Source of the DNA: Clytia hemisphaerica | Lineage: Eukaryota; Cnidaria; Hydrozoa; Leptothecata; Clytiidae | Reading direction: 5' to 3' | Length of the DNA stretch: 64,000 nucleotides | Assembly: GCA_902728285.1 (NCBI GenBank) | Contig: CACVBU010000948.1 | Location: forward strand, 573,190 to 637,189 | Part shown: piece by piece, positions 53,126 to 64,000 of the stretch | How positions within the stretch are numbered: the stretch's first letter is position 1 | Layout of the letters: every line of letters begins with the position of its first letter | Program-made: the position numbers and the translations under genes | The notes under the pieces: model-generated | Told to the model about the DNA's origin: nothing | Seen by the model: the letters and a program-made list of their open reading frames with translations, nothing else | Databases searched by the model: none

Positions 53126-53649
53126 GATATTCAAGAGCAGCCACCGGCTAGGAAGTATGAAATATCTGTTCTTGAGGTTCCTTTCTCCTGGAAAAAACTA
53201 TCTGTTCTGTATCCTGGGGTCTCCTGGATTATATCATCTGTTCTGGGAAAAAATGGGACTCCTGGAAAATGTATATCTGTTCTTTAGAAATATTATGCTC
53301 CTGGAAAAATATAACAGCTATTCTCTAAGAAAGTTAAAATGCTCCTAGAAAATGAGACCTTTTAAGAAAATTATGAAGCCCCCTGAAAAAAAAATCTGAC
53401 ATCTGGTTGTGTTTTTCACAATTTAGATCCTGGATTTTTTGAACAGATTGTCCGCTGGAAAATTGTATGTGTTTTTCCTTAAGATGGGCTCCTGGATTTT
53501 AAGAACAGATGTTTTTAAGGCGACCCCTGGATTTTACCTGGGTGTTTTGAGGAAAGTCTCTCCTAGATTTATCCATAAAATTTACTGTCCTGGAAAAAAA
53601 GAACAGATATTTCAAAAAAATCTGCCGGCGGCTGCTCTTGGATATTTTA
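53126..53649. mobile_element. Inverted-repeat element with CTCCTGGAAAA repeats
   Basis: Termini GATATTCAAGAGCAGCCACC at the left and CGGCTGCTCTTGGATATTTT at the right. Inside are about eight degenerate units around CTCCTGGAAAA and ATCTGTTCT at roughly 60-bp spacing. Two ORFs of 80-82 codons follow the repeats and are not considered genes. Confidence 0.8.
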
Positions 53650-53677
53650 GTAGGGGGAATTTTGTTCGATTTTTTGG

Positions 53678-54294
53678 AATCGCTTGACTGTTTTGTTAGA
53701 AGCACTTGTTATACATTTTTGGAAAGCTAAGGGGTAGGGGAATCGAAATTACTATGTTTCCAATTTTTTTTCGGACACTTTGGTGTGATTTTCGGACAAA
53801 TATGACGGTCTCAGGCAAAAATCATAGGGTTAAAAATTAACAAAAATTTTAGCTCGAGAAAACGGAGACCTGTTGTATATTTTTGGAAAGCTCTCAAAAA
53901 ATTAAGATTAGAGATATATTGCAAGTATAGGTGATTTCTGTACCTAACTCGAGATATTAACCCTTGAAAACCGTGCTTTTCAGCCAGAAACAGCTATTTT
54001 GTCCAGTTTTTTTTAATATCTCGAGTTAGGTACTGAAATCACCTATACTTGCAATATATCTCTAATCTTAATTTTTTGAGAGCTTTCCAGAAATATACAA
54101 CAGGTCTCCGTTTTCTCGAGCTAAAATTTTCGTTAGTTTTTAACCCTATGATTTTTGCCTGAGACCGTCATATTTGTCGGAAAATCACACCAAAGTGTCC
54201 GAAAAAAAATTGGAAACATAGTAATTTTGATTCCCCTACCCCTTAGCTTTCCAAAAATGTATAACAAGTGCTTCTAACAAAACAGTCTAGCGAT
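53678..54294. repeat. Long palindrome, 283-bp arms, 52-nt loop
   Basis: The left arm 53678-53960 and right arm 54013-54294 are reverse complements with few differences, for example AGCACTTGTTATACATTTTT against AAAAATGTATAACAAGTGCT. The loop is 53961-54012. It has the form of a foldback element or self-complementary MITE. A transcript would form a long double-stranded RNA. Confidence 0.95.
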
Positions 54295-54747
54295 TTTACA
54301 AAATGCCCTCTACTATTAGATATACAGATGAACAGCAACAAAAGACTACATCAACAACAGATTCAAGAAAATAAAAATCCTTGCAAGGAAGTTAAATGCA
54401 AGTACTTATCAAAAATCATAAAAAATTTATACACTTATTATTATTTACTAAGCTTAGACTTATAATTATATTCAAGCTCAAGCTGGACAAAAAATCAAAA
54501 AAGTTTCAAAAACAAAGATGCTGTAAATCAGTAAAAGTTAAAATGGTGTCATTCTTATTCATCTTAACTGCAGAAAAATAGTTTAGCTTAAAACTACATG
54601 TTTTTCCAAATTCAAAATAAGGTTTACACTGACATCTAAAATTTATTCAAATTTAAAGTTTTATGATTAGCATACCCGCTGTCGTCCCAGAAAGACTGTA
54701 ATTATTGTACTGTATTTTCCCTAACCTGAGCCTAAATATATATGCTT
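54295..54747. other. AT-rich intergenic sequence
   Basis: No gene or recognisable repeat. Ends at the assembly gap. Confidence 0.6.
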
Positions 54748-54999
54748 NNNNNNNNNNNNNNNNNNNNNNNNNNNNNNNNNNNNNNNNNNNNNNNNNNNNN
54801 NNNNNNNNNNNNNNNNNNNNNNNNNNNNNNNNNNNNNNNNNNNNNNNNNNNNNNNNNNNNNNNNNNNNNNNNNNNNNNNNNNNNNNNNNNNNNNNNNNNN
54901 NNNNNNNNNNNNNNNNNNNNNNNNNNNNNNNNNNNNNNNNNNNNNNNNNNNNNNNNNNNNNNNNNNNNNNNNNNNNNNNNNNNNNNNNNNNNNNNNNNN
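54748..54999. other. Assembly gap (252 N)
   Basis: A run of N. The sequence immediately downstream is a tandem array, so the gap may be unresolved repeat copies. Confidence 1.
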
Positions 55000-55035
55000 C
55001 CAGAATGTATAATGTCCGCCATCAAATCACAGTGG

Positions 55036-55710
55036 AAAAATGCAAGTCTAGAGATAATAATTTGTCAATAATTTGATGAGAATCTTCAGCCTTTCTGAAA
55101 TTTACACAGGAGCTGCACTTTAAATAAACTTGTTAATTTCCATTTACACTTGATCCTAATTATCTCCAAGTCAAAAGAACAAATGCAATTGTCTGCTTTC
55201 AAATCGCAGTGAAAACTTAAGTCTAGAAAAAATCATTTTTACTCAATAATTTGATGAAGAACTTCGTCTTTTCTCAAATTCACATAGGAGCGGTACTTTA
55301 ATATACGTGATCAATTTCCATTAGGCTTTATCATAATTATCTCCAAGTCGGTCCCAAAAAACAACGTAACTGCAGTGAAAAACGCAAGTCTAGAAAAAAT
55401 CATTTTGCGTCAATATAATTTGACAAAGAACGTCGTTCTTCTTAAATTTACATAGGAGGTACTTTAATATCTTGATCAATTTCCATTTACGCTTTAATGA
55501 TAATTATCTCCAAGTCGGTCCAAAAAACAAACATAACTACCAGTGAAAAAGCAAGTCTAGAAAAAATCATTTTTGCGTCAATATATTTGATGAAGACTTC
55601 GGTCTTTCTCGATTCACATAGAAGGGTACTTTATTACTTGATCCCCATTTAGGCTTTATCAATATTATCTCCAATTGTCCAGAAGAACAAGCATATAAAA
55701 TGTCTATAAA
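55036..55710. repeat. Tandem array, about 170-bp units, four copies
   Basis: Units share CAAGTCTAGAAAAAATCATT, TTTGATGAAGAACTTCGTCT, TTCACATAGGAG, ACTTGATCAATTTCCATT and AATTATCTCCAAGTCGGTCC. Abuts the N gap. Confidence 0.85.
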
Positions 55711-56130
55711 TGTATCAAATAAAAAAAACACTCAAGTTCGAGAAAACATTATTTTTGTGAATAAGAATAATCAGATAATTAAGCTGTGAACTGTAATATA
55801 TATACACTCCATCAAATTCCAGCAATTGTTGGTGGTTATTCTATATTCAAGTCCAAAATGAAAAAATATGTTTTCATGCTACAAAATAATGAGGTCTAGC
55901 AGGTAAAACAATAACTCACAATTCAGGAAAAAACTTGAGCAAATAAGTTAAAATCTTCATACTTTAAAGAAAAGAACATCCTAATAATCTAACTCCAGTG
56001 TTGTATCTTCCTTAGTTATAAGTTTAAAAGCCACTTCAACAAAATATAATGATTGTATATAAAATAAAAGCTGGCAAGAGATAAACAACGAACGAACGAA
56101 AAAGCACCGCTTTGGCAGCCATATTGAATT

Positions 56131-56651
56131 GTTTTTAACGGAAAGAACTCTTGTCTATTGCTCGTTCCGACATCGACTTTTTATTTCTGCCTATCTTCTC
56201 TGAGGCTCTTTTCTGACCCCCTGGTGACCTTTCTGACTTGTTTACTATGTTTTCTGACTATTTTAAAGTGTTTTAACTGACCTTGAAATATCGACCTGAC
56301 CGGGATTCGAACCCACCAAATGAAAGAGTTTCTGATCAGAAACCCAGCGCGCTATCCGTTGAGCCACACTCGCACAGCAGAACACAAAATTTGGAAATAC
56401 TTATTGAATGAATAAAAAGACGGGGGTAATGTTATTATAATATGGGTAAAATTACCCCTTTTTTAACCTGACTGAAATTCGAGCCGTTACTAGCAACCCT
56501 GCGGGGCTCAGGGCGCCGAGTATGCACCCGGCACAGTGACAAGCCGTTACTAGCAACCCTGACCTAAACAATCCCAAACAGCAAAACCCCCGGAAAATTT
56601 AAAATGTCGGAATGAGCATTAGACAAGAGTTTTTTCCGTTTTTAACACATA
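56131..56651. mobile_element. Inverted-repeat element carrying a tRNA-like sequence
   Basis: Terminal inverted repeats of about 43 nt, AACGGAAAGAACTCTTGTCT onward to GTTCCGACAT at the left, and ATGTCGGAATGAGCATTAGA onward to TTCCGTTTTTAAC at the right. The interior has the tRNA-like region and two direct copies of AGCCGTTACTAGCAACCCTG (about 56482 and 56542). Confidence 0.85.
56291..56373 (-). tRNA. tRNA-like sequence / tRNA-derived SINE head (probably not functional)
   Basis: On the minus strand: A-box-like TGGCTCAACGGATAGCGC (56349-56366) and B-box-like GGGTTCGAATCCC (56302-56314), the two internal RNA polymerase III promoter boxes, correctly spaced. The acceptor ends do not pair well and the middle is a self-palindrome, GTTTCTGATCAGAAAC, so it does not fold as a normal tRNA. 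It lies inside a terminal-inverted-repeat element. Confidence 0.45.
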
Positions 56652-59060
56652 TCGGGAAACCAAACTTAGCCCGATTGGATGAATTGAAAGCGTATCCCAG
56701 CCGGAACACTGCCCTAAAAAAGCTTGAGAGTAAATACACAGATCGGGAGACCAAACTTAACCCGATCGGATAAAAACTTTAGAAATCGGAATAAAAAAAC
56801 CAAACTCTTAAGTTGCGGCGGCTGGAAAAAAGGGATTTGAAGGGTCATCGGGGCTGACCAATAAAATGGTAGCGAAAGCTAAGAAAATTTTAAACAAAGA
56901 TATGGGGTCCATGATTTGGGGTTTTATTAATGTTTTTGAGCCAAACTAAAAGCTAAAAAGTAACGAAGACATATTCAAAATTGTCTAACCACATTTTTTT
57001 TTCCCATCACCCTATATTTTCTATGTAGTCTGCCAAAGAAAAATATAAACATTTTTTACAAAAGTTATGCCAAGAAAACAAACTATAGCCACTCTACATA
57101 GATCAAATACCGTAAAGGTAATACTGAATTTGAACATAAAAACATACATAGATACTGTGAGTACCTATCTTTTTTGCAAAGAACTGAAGTTAAAACCACT
57201 TTAAAAACAAGATTCCAATCAAACAACTTCTCTCTCACGTTCGAACTCAAAGATCCAAAATATAAATAAAAAACATTCGATTTGTGCAAAAAGAGCTATT
57301 TTGCAATGGAATGTCTTCATTTAGAGCTCTCTTTTATTCCAATTATCAAGAAACCAGTTTTGTTATGCTTGTTATGCATATGCCACTATTTTTCGACAAA
57401 TTTCTATACTTTCTGACAATTCTGACGGCCATTTTCTCTTATCGCCTGCGATTTCTCGCAAAACTCCAACAGCACTCCATGCCATCGCAGCGATCGGTTT
57501 GAGATCTCAAACCAGAAAAGACAATGACAACAGACCCTCTACGGCAATTAATTTTGAAATTAGCCCTAGATATCGGGTCTGTGTACAGACAACGGAGATA
57601 TAAGCCTTTAAAAAAACTTAGATAAAAATTACGGTGGCATTTAAAGGGTTAAAGAACATCTGAAAACCTTCCTAATGGATAAAGGAAATTCTCTGACATT
57701 TTCAGGTAAAAAAGTCTGAATAATGCGGGAATAATGAAAGCCAAATCTTCAAGTCTGAAAACAAAGAATCTTCGAAAACCTACGAAAGAAGCTGTCCGTT
57801 CATCTCTCTTTTGTTATGCTTTGGTTCAAAAGAATCTTTGAAAAAATGTCAACATTCTATTTCATTTGAAACATTCGAAAGAAACATTCGAATCATTTTA
57901 GACCCTATTTAGACTTTAGATATGTGAGAAGATGATATATTTGAATATGGACTTAATGTGATAAATGCGAGTTTTCTTTGGAAACTTTAAAGGTTTATTG
58001 TGTATATATATAAGATACTTTCTTGATAAGATAGACTAAATTTTGAGGTGAAAATTCAGTAAAGATTTTGAAAATTATTGAATTCACTTAAGATGTAGAC
58101 AGAGCTTAAAAGCATTCGATAAACAAAATGAAAATATTCGTTATTTTTTCTTCAGTTTTTTTTCTTCAGCTTTTTTTTCTTCGTTTTTCTAGTTTTCAAA
58201 GTTTTTCTGTTTCGAATAGAATCCCCTGAAAATAACAAAAACGAAAAAAAACGTATTTAAACGCATTTAAATAAACACTAGGCGTTTGTCAGTGTTTTTT
58301 TCGTACCTTTCTCCGGTAAATAAGGTCTCAAAATATCCGAAGGGTTCAAAATTTGGATGCTCTCATAAAAAAAGTGTAAAAGATACTTTTAAGGTTTTAT
58401 TTTTTACGTAAGTGTTCCCGTTTCTTATCAGGACAGTGTCTATCTATTGTTGTATTATGCTTATATAAGCAAAAATGTTTTTCTTTTCCTCTTTCTGACC
58501 AATCTTGCTTCCACATCCGTGTCAATTCAATTCAGTATAAAAAAGCTTGTAGATTAAGATTGATGAGTAAGCAAACGATATCATTACTATATAAAAGCAA
58601 AGCCTTTAAGGGTGAATCCTTTAAGAAGGGCTGAGCCTTCGTTAAAGTTTACTGGCTATTATCAAAACTAAGCGTGCATATCTTGCTACCACTAAAGGCA
58701 AGGGGTCCAATCTCAAAATTAAACAAAAATTAACCTTAAAATTTTTCAAAAACCATGTTCAATCTTACTTATCAACCAACCTGGAAACACTCTCACATTA
58801 CTTAAGACCCCAGGTATAAAAACTGCAGTAAAAAGAAACAAAAACAAAAACAGAAAAGTTTACCAAAAAAGAAGAACTAGATAAGAACAGCAATGTCGAT
58901 CAAAAAATTGGCCCCCTTTTTCAAGTGTAAAAATATTTAACGTGGGAGGTTAACATTAGTATGAAGTTGAAATCTTTAACAAGTTTCAAACCATCTGGTA
59001 AAAATGAGAGAGAACTTGATAAAATAATGAATGCAAATCAGTAGACCACTTTTTTTTAGA
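56652..59060. other. Intergenic sequence without recognised gene
   Basis: AT-rich. Contains a small duplicated word set (CGGGA-ACCAAACTTA-CCCGAT at about 56650 and 56745) and T-rich runs at 58140-58200. No ORF longer than 72 codons and no domain recognised. Confidence 0.5.
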
Positions 59061-59061
59061 A

Positions 59062-59349
59062 TACACGTTTTTTTTTTATAAGGAACCTTAACTTTGCTCT
59101 GAGCCTGGAGTTCCTTATTTTTACAGAGAATTTCAGTCTCAAAGTTCCTTATGGAGTACTACATAGGAAATTTTGAACTTTTTGCCTCTTGAAAGATCAA
59201 AATTTGGTCAAAATAGTCCCAATAAGGTACATTATTTTCAAATCCACTTATTCTCAGTCTGAGCAGTTCCTTAACAATTCCTTATTTTTTGAACCATTTT
59301 CAGCCTCGAGTTCCTTATAAACGTGTTCCTTATTAAAAAAAAACGTGTA
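59062..59349. mobile_element. MITE, TACACGTTTTTTTT termini, copy 1
   Basis: Left end TACACGTTTTTTTTTTATAA then GGAAC; right end GTTCCTTATTAAAAAAAAAC then GTGTA. The interior repeats GTTCCTTAT several times. Confidence 0.88.
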
Positions 59350-59767
59350 AGTAACACTTACAACACTTTCAAATTGTATCTTTTCAAATTATAACGATGG
59401 TAGCAGCAAATACGCATCAAAACTCGTAATATATAAATACTTTCTTTATACGTGTAAACTTTTATCAATCTACACACTCAGTGATATTATTTCATTAAAA
59501 AATATCTCACGCATTTTGTAAAATCATCATTGTTTCTTTACAATAGTTCCAACATACACGTTTTTTTATAAGAACATCCAAAATCTTTTAAAGCCTGAAG
59601 ATGTTCTTAACTTTTTGTGTTTTAAGCCAAAAATATTCTTAACATGTTCTTATTTTCACCATTCTTTAGTATTGATTTATCCATTTTCCTAAGAAATTGG
59701 GCCTTTTAGAGTCTGTAAAGCCGTGAAATATTCTTAACTTGTTTTTAACATTTTTGCCATCAAAGCC

Positions 59768-60128
59768 TACACGCTTTTTTTTTATAAGAATGGTGTAAAT
59801 CCATTTCATCATGGATATTCTTAACTTTTTTTGGGTAAATCATCCTAAAATATTCTTACATCACATTCTTAGGTTAGGAACCTAATTCATTCTAGATTTA
59901 ACATTTAGTTCATACGTCTCAAGCATAAAATGGCACTTTTGTAAAAGGAATGAGCCTAACTTGGGGATAATTGATAATTTATAATTGAAAATGCTTTAAA
60001 AATGGCATTCTTAGCTTTATTAGCATAATTCCATGATGGTGATTATTCTTAGCATATTCTTAGTTTTTTGGCCATTTTCATCATGGACATTCTTATAAAG
60101 TGTATTCTTATAGAAAAAAAAGCGTGTA
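59768..60128. mobile_element. MITE, TACACGCTTTTTTTT termini, copy 2
   Basis: Left end TACACGCTTTTTTTTTATAA then GAAT; right end ATTCTTATAGAAAAAAAAGC then GTGTA. Another left end of the same family lies at about 59556 (ATACACGTTTTTTTATAAGA), so this copy probably inserted into an older one. Confidence 0.85.
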
Positions 60129-60755
60129 ATGTTCTTATTTAAATGTGTATTAACTTTAAGCTTATTTATCTCTTTTCAAATCTTTTTTTTTTTTACCTCA
60201 CAGACATTCGAGAATTTAATCACCTGCTGTTGCAGTGCATTTTTTATTCGATATACTCTACATTTACATCATTGTCTAGGAAATTGCAATGTCCAAAGAA
60301 AGATCATAATTAGTATAATTGACGATTAAAAAGGTTATCGTTACGTTATTTCTAATAGATTCTATTTCTAATAGTCTGGCTCAAAAGAAGCTTTGTTTTG
60401 AAAAAAAAATAATTAGCAATCTAAAACGGCATACCGGATAAGTGGGATGGGGGAACCTGGGAACCTAAAGTGGGAACCTAAATGAACACCTGAAAAGACC
60501 TAAGTGGGGAGAAAAGGGGTGGGGGAACCTAAGTGGGAACCTAAATGAACACCGGAAAAGTGGGATGGGGGAACCTAAGTGGGAACCTAAATGAACACCG
60601 GAAAAGTGGGATGGGGGAACCTAAGTAGGAACCTAAATGAACACCGGAAAAGTGGGATGGGGGAACCTAAGTGGGAACCTAATTTTTTATTTTTTTTATT
60701 TTTTTTTTTTATTTTTATTTTTTTATAGCAATATATTTCGCAGTCTATTGACCTC

Positions 60756-61445
60756 CTATGAAACAGAACTTTTGATTTTACATTTTATAAAGTTTTTTCT
60801 CCCTTTCTTTATCAAACGCTCTTTGAAGACTTGTAAGGATGGTGCTTCAATAATATCTTCTTCTAGATCATTCCAAGGTTTCACACTTCTGTAAAAAAGA
60901 GAGTTGCTTTGGTAGCCTCTCATACCGTCATTAGCAAAGTTCCTTTGAAGCTCGTAATCATGCTGACGTCGTGGTCGTGTTCGAGGAGTAAATTTCTCTG
61001 ATCTTATAGACTCGTCATAAATGTGGAGGTTCTTGAAAACTTCCACCATATCACCAACTTGCCGCCTGGTCTTTAGGCTAGGTAGATTGATGAGTCGTAG
61101 CCGATCTTCGTATGAGTAGTTTCTATAGCAACTAACTAGCCTTGTAGCTCTTCGTTGGACGCCCTCGATTGCATTGATATGGTTGATTAGCCTTGGAGAC
61201 CATACTACATGTGCATATTCCAAATGGGGTCTGACAAATGCAATGAAAAGCGTTCGAAACATATCTGGTGAGAGAAATTCGAAGCTCCTGCTAATCAAGC
61301 CAAGATAGAGTTTAGCTTTCTTGATTTTACTGAATATATGGGCTTCAAAGGTCAGGTCACTATCGATTATCACTCCTAGATCTTTTTCTTGGTCAACATG
61401 TTCTAGAACAGATCCTGATAGGGATGGACATATTTGATGTTCCAA
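60756..61445 (-). CDS. CR1/Jockey-type non-LTR reverse transcriptase, C-terminal fragment
   Basis: An open frame of 229 codons beginning at a non-ATG codon after a stop, so truncated at its N-terminus. It shows the familiar tail of LINE reverse transcriptases: EKDLGVIIDSDLTFEAHI, KAKLYLGLISRSFEFLSPDM, FVRPHLEYAHVVWSPRL, IEGVQRRATRLV and LPSLKTRRQVGDMVEVFK. The catalytic YADD region and the endonuclease domain are missing. It lies within the 60428-62712 element. Probably not functional as an enzyme, yet undamaged over its whole length. Confidence 0.85.
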   Translation of the reverse strand: MEHQICPSLSGSVLEHVDQEKDLGVIIDSDLTFEAHIFSKIKKAKLYLGLISRSFEFLSPDMFRTLFIAFVRPHLEYAHVVWSPRLINHINAIEGVQRRATRLVSCYRNYSYEDRLRLINLPSLKTRRQVGDMVEVFKNLHIYDESIRSEKFTPRTRPRRQHDYELQRNFANDGMRGYQSNSLFYRSVKPWNDLEEDIIEAPSLQVFKERLIKKGRKNFIKCKIKSSVS

Positions 61446-61499
61446 AATTTACCCAGTGTTAAAACATGAAACTGGTTCGGATGAAATTCTAAAAGCCGG

Positions 61500-61650
61500 A
61501 CTGGCTTTGACCAAATTTTAAACCCTTAGAGTGCACTTATTCTCATTTTTGCTAATTTCCACCCTTACAGTGTACTTTGGGAAGCTTGGAAAAAAGGGCC
61601 GCACGTACGGTAGGTCGTTTACCTTGAGTGCCCCCCCCCCCGTGGATCTA
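61500..61650. repeat. CCCTTACAGTG repeat with C run
   Basis: ACCCTTACAGTGTACTTT, ACGTACGGTAGGTCGTTTAC and a run of about 11 C. The same order of words (CCCTTACAGTGCACTTT, CTACGGCAGATCG, long C run) occurs at 47190-47285 in an mTOR intron, so it is a dispersed repeat. Confidence 0.7.
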
Positions 61651-63068
61651 TGCTTATGTGTATTGAAACGTGGCAAGCCGTGCAATATGTTCTATTTTAC
61701 TATCAAACATTTTTAATTAATGAAGTGTATTCACACGCTGTACTGTTTGGTTGGTACAGAAAGAAAAACGAGCTAGAATCCGTTAAATGCTAAGCGACCC
61801 CAGCCCTGACCCGAAAATTGGAGCTGCTAATAAAAAACAATGTGTATTGCATCAAGGAATCAAGAGTGAACAAAAACTAGATCGTAAATAATGTTTTACT
61901 AGATTCTGTATTCAAGCAAATTAGATCCGTGCAAAAGAAAGAAGAGGCTCTAAGTTATCCATCGAGCTATGAACGAACTTCTAATTCCTTCTAGATTTGA
62001 AGATATGACGGTTTAAAGTTTAAAGTTTAAAGTCAATTAAGTCAATTTACTAAAAAGAACCTTTCAAAAAGATGCACTATAAAACTGCTGATAAATAAAC
62101 ATGCTTTTTTGAGCTAATTGAATAAATAAATTCCCTTTGTTTTATTTTCAACATTATTGTTTGCGAACCGTAATGTAAAAAGTAAATAACTGGTGTTCTT
62201 ATTATGATAAAAGGTTTTTTCTTTCCTTGCATATAATATCTTTCTTATCTCTATGTATTTGTTTTTAAAGAAAAATAATAATAATAACAAATTAGGTTCC
62301 CACTTTATGTTCCCGGGTTCCCCCATCCCACTTTTCAGGTAAAAAATATGGGCACATCTTTTCAAAATTTTCAAAATTTGAAAAGTAAACACGAATCGCC
62401 ATTTTCAATAGACCTATTTATTTAAACATAAAGGAATTCTTGCTATCGAGCAAGTCTTATTTTTCGCTTATTTATTTGTTTTTAAAGAAAAATATTTCAA
62501 TTCTATTAATAATTAAACAACTTAGGTTCCCACTTAGGTTCCCCCATCCCACTTTTCCGGTGTTCATTTAGGTTCCCACTTAGGTTCCCCCATCCCACTT
62601 TTCCGGTGTTCATTTAGGTTCCCACTTAGGTTCCCCCATCCCACTTTTCCGGTGTTCATTTAGGTTCCCACTTAGGTTCCCAGGTTCCCCCATCCCACTT
62701 ATCCGGTATGCCATCTAAAACCTGCAAATACAATGGGCGTATTTACACCGGAAGGTTTCCTTAATTAAATCTATCAAAGTCAAAAAAAGAGATATCTAAT
62801 GGATGAATACGCTGGTTTACTACAGTTCAAAAATTGATTTTGCTCAAGGCTTCTCATTGGTTAATTTTACAGTCGCCTGTGATTGGTTGATATTGATATC
62901 CATATATACATCACTCGAAATCCGTAAACATATTTGTTGTAATTGTTGTACTCAATAATTGCAATCGTCTTACACATCATCAACACTGTTTGCACTGTTT
63001 ATAATTTTTTCCTCAGTTCATTCGTGTTTGAAATAGCAAAACTCTTGGTTCATTGCACGCATCCTTTA

Positions 63069-63375
63069 TTAAGGGCAGAAACTTTCATGTTTTTCGCGAT
63101 TTTGATCATTTTTCGCGAAAGTTTCTGCCAGGTAAACCTGAAAACGCGAAAGTTTTTTTTCGCGAAAAATAAACTTTCCTACTTTTGCACTTTTTGCTAA
63201 ATTTTTGCGTGTTTTATGAGTTTTGTCACCAAAAAAGGTAAATTTTATATGAATTCGCGAAAGTTCTCTCTGTGAAATTTCGGCTAAAACCATAATTCGC
63301 GAAACTTAAATTCGCTAAATTTTGCGACTTTTTGACTTCGCGAAACTTTCTGCCGAAGAAACTTTCTGCCCTTAA
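63069..63375. mobile_element. MITE with TTAAGGGCAGAAA termini
   Basis: Left end TTAAGGGCAGAAACTTTC, right end GAAACTTTCTGCCCTTAA, with internal TTCGCGAAA words. Related in design to 36061-36266. Confidence 0.88.
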
Positions 63376-63441
63376 CGTGCTTCCTTAATAAAATCTTTTG
63401 TTTTAAAGGCTGCTCCTATCCTACCTTTAAGACAATGGAGC

Positions 63442-63781
63442 TTACACAGGAAAAAATCCGTGAATCACATGCGTGTGAAAACCAATTTCTGAGCATGTGA
63501 TCCTGCAAAAAATCACATGCGTGTGAAAATGTAATTCACAATCCATCTTTTCTCACTTGTTAAATAGAATAGAAGTGAGTTACTTTTAGGGTATTAAACC
63601 TCTCTCTCTAAGAAAGACAAACAATCCTATTTGTGATTTTAGATCTAGTCAGACACTCAATTTAAGTTGAGAAATGATGGCTTGTGAATTGCATTTTCAC
63701 ACGCATGTGATTTTTTGCAGGATCACATGCTCGGAAATCAGTTTTACCAAGCATGTGATTTCCATGCTTTTTCCTGTGTTA
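63442..63781. mobile_element. MITE with 100-nt arms rich in ATCACATGC
   Basis: TTA at both ends flanks 63445-63778, with termini CACAGGAAAAA and TTTTTCCTGTG. The arms of about 100 nt contain several copies of ATCACATGC, including AAATCACATGCGTGTGAAAA in each arm. Confidence 0.9.
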
Positions 63782-64000
63782 TGACTTTTAATTAAGGAAA
63801 ATCAAATGAAATTGACAAAGCAATGCGGTTAACCTTTTATTGCACGCGTTTCTCGTGACGTAATTTATGAAAATGGTCTATCATACGTATATACGTTGAA
63901 CGATGAATTTTTTTAAGTAAGAAACTGTCATCGTTGAAAGATTTCTTTCATTCTAAAAATGAAAAAAAAAACACTAATCACTTCCTAATGAGTATAGATG
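63782..64000. other. Window end, no feature
   Basis: AT-rich sequence with nothing recognised. Confidence 0.6.

Larger units (their letters stand above)
60419..62721. mobile_element. 2285-bp MULE-like element with 9-bp target duplications
   Basis: The direct repeat ATCTAAAAC at 60419-60427 and 62713-62721 flanks 60428-62712. Terminal inverted repeats are GGCATACCGGATAAGTGGGA at the left and its exact complement, TCCCACTTATCCGGTATGCC, at the right. Just inside each end is a 46-bp tandem repeat (CCGGAAAAGTGGGATGGGGG then AACCTAAGTGGGAACC), about five copies at the left and four at the right in inverted orientation. Nine-base duplication and long TIRs fit the Mutator superfamily. No transposase is visible; it carries a reverse-transcriptase fragment, so it is non-autonomous. 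Confidence 0.9.

Noticed and set aside
54705-55076. ORFs of 97-123 codons on both strands
   Set aside because: They run through the N gap and have no real sequence support.
56291-56373. Functional tRNA gene
   Set aside because: The A and B boxes are good, but the acceptor and anticodon stems do not pair and the copy lies in a mobile element; reported only as tRNA-like.

Overview
The window comes from an AT-rich animal nuclear genome with long, repeat-filled introns. The animal assignment rests on the one clear gene: a plus-strand mTOR (target of rapamycin) kinase gene with strong similarity to metazoan mTOR. The repeats (MITE-like inverted elements, a CR1/Jockey-type reverse-transcriptase fragment, a MULE-like element with 9-bp target duplications) resemble those of early-branching animals such as sponges or cnidarians. 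I cannot name the species from sequence alone.

Layout. Positions 309-52031 carry 42 coding exons of mTOR in one continuous reading frame (about 1769 codons). They run from the middle of the N-terminal HEAT solenoid through the FAT, FRB (rapamycin-binding), kinase and FATC regions to the canonical C-terminal GWCPFW and stop. All 41 complete introns have GT and AG ends. The N-terminal HEAT region and the promoter lie upstream of the window. Exons 1-16 occupy 309-8289 and exons 17-42 occupy 37918-52031. Between them lies a single intron of about 29.6 kb (8290-37917).

The giant intron is the unusual part. It is built from tandem arrays: a 29-bp minisatellite, units of about 179, 138, 151 and 155 bp, and smaller sets. 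The arrays are largely unrelated in sequence, yet nearly every unit of about 140-180 bp carries the same internal design. An arm ending in ATAGA or ATAGAA and its reverse complement (TCTAT or TTCTAT) flank a 40-60 nt spacer. Closely spaced pairs of the CRE-like palindrome TGACGTCA (23-35 bp apart) recur at array boundaries, and one pair sits just upstream of an antisense ORF in a later mTOR intron (44922-45610). Larger blocks combining an array, a CRE pair, hairpins and another array are themselves duplicated.

Downstream of mTOR (52032-64000) I see no host gene. This part holds inverted-repeat elements: a 283-bp-arm palindrome, an element containing a tRNA-like sequence, nested MITEs, and a 2285-bp element with 9-bp target duplications that carries an open 229-codon reverse-transcriptase tail. 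A 252-base assembly gap lies at 54748-54999, next to a tandem array.

Limits: exon calls rest on reading frame, splice sites and remembered conservation of animal mTOR. Repeat boundaries were read by eye. No alignment, folding or database search was run.
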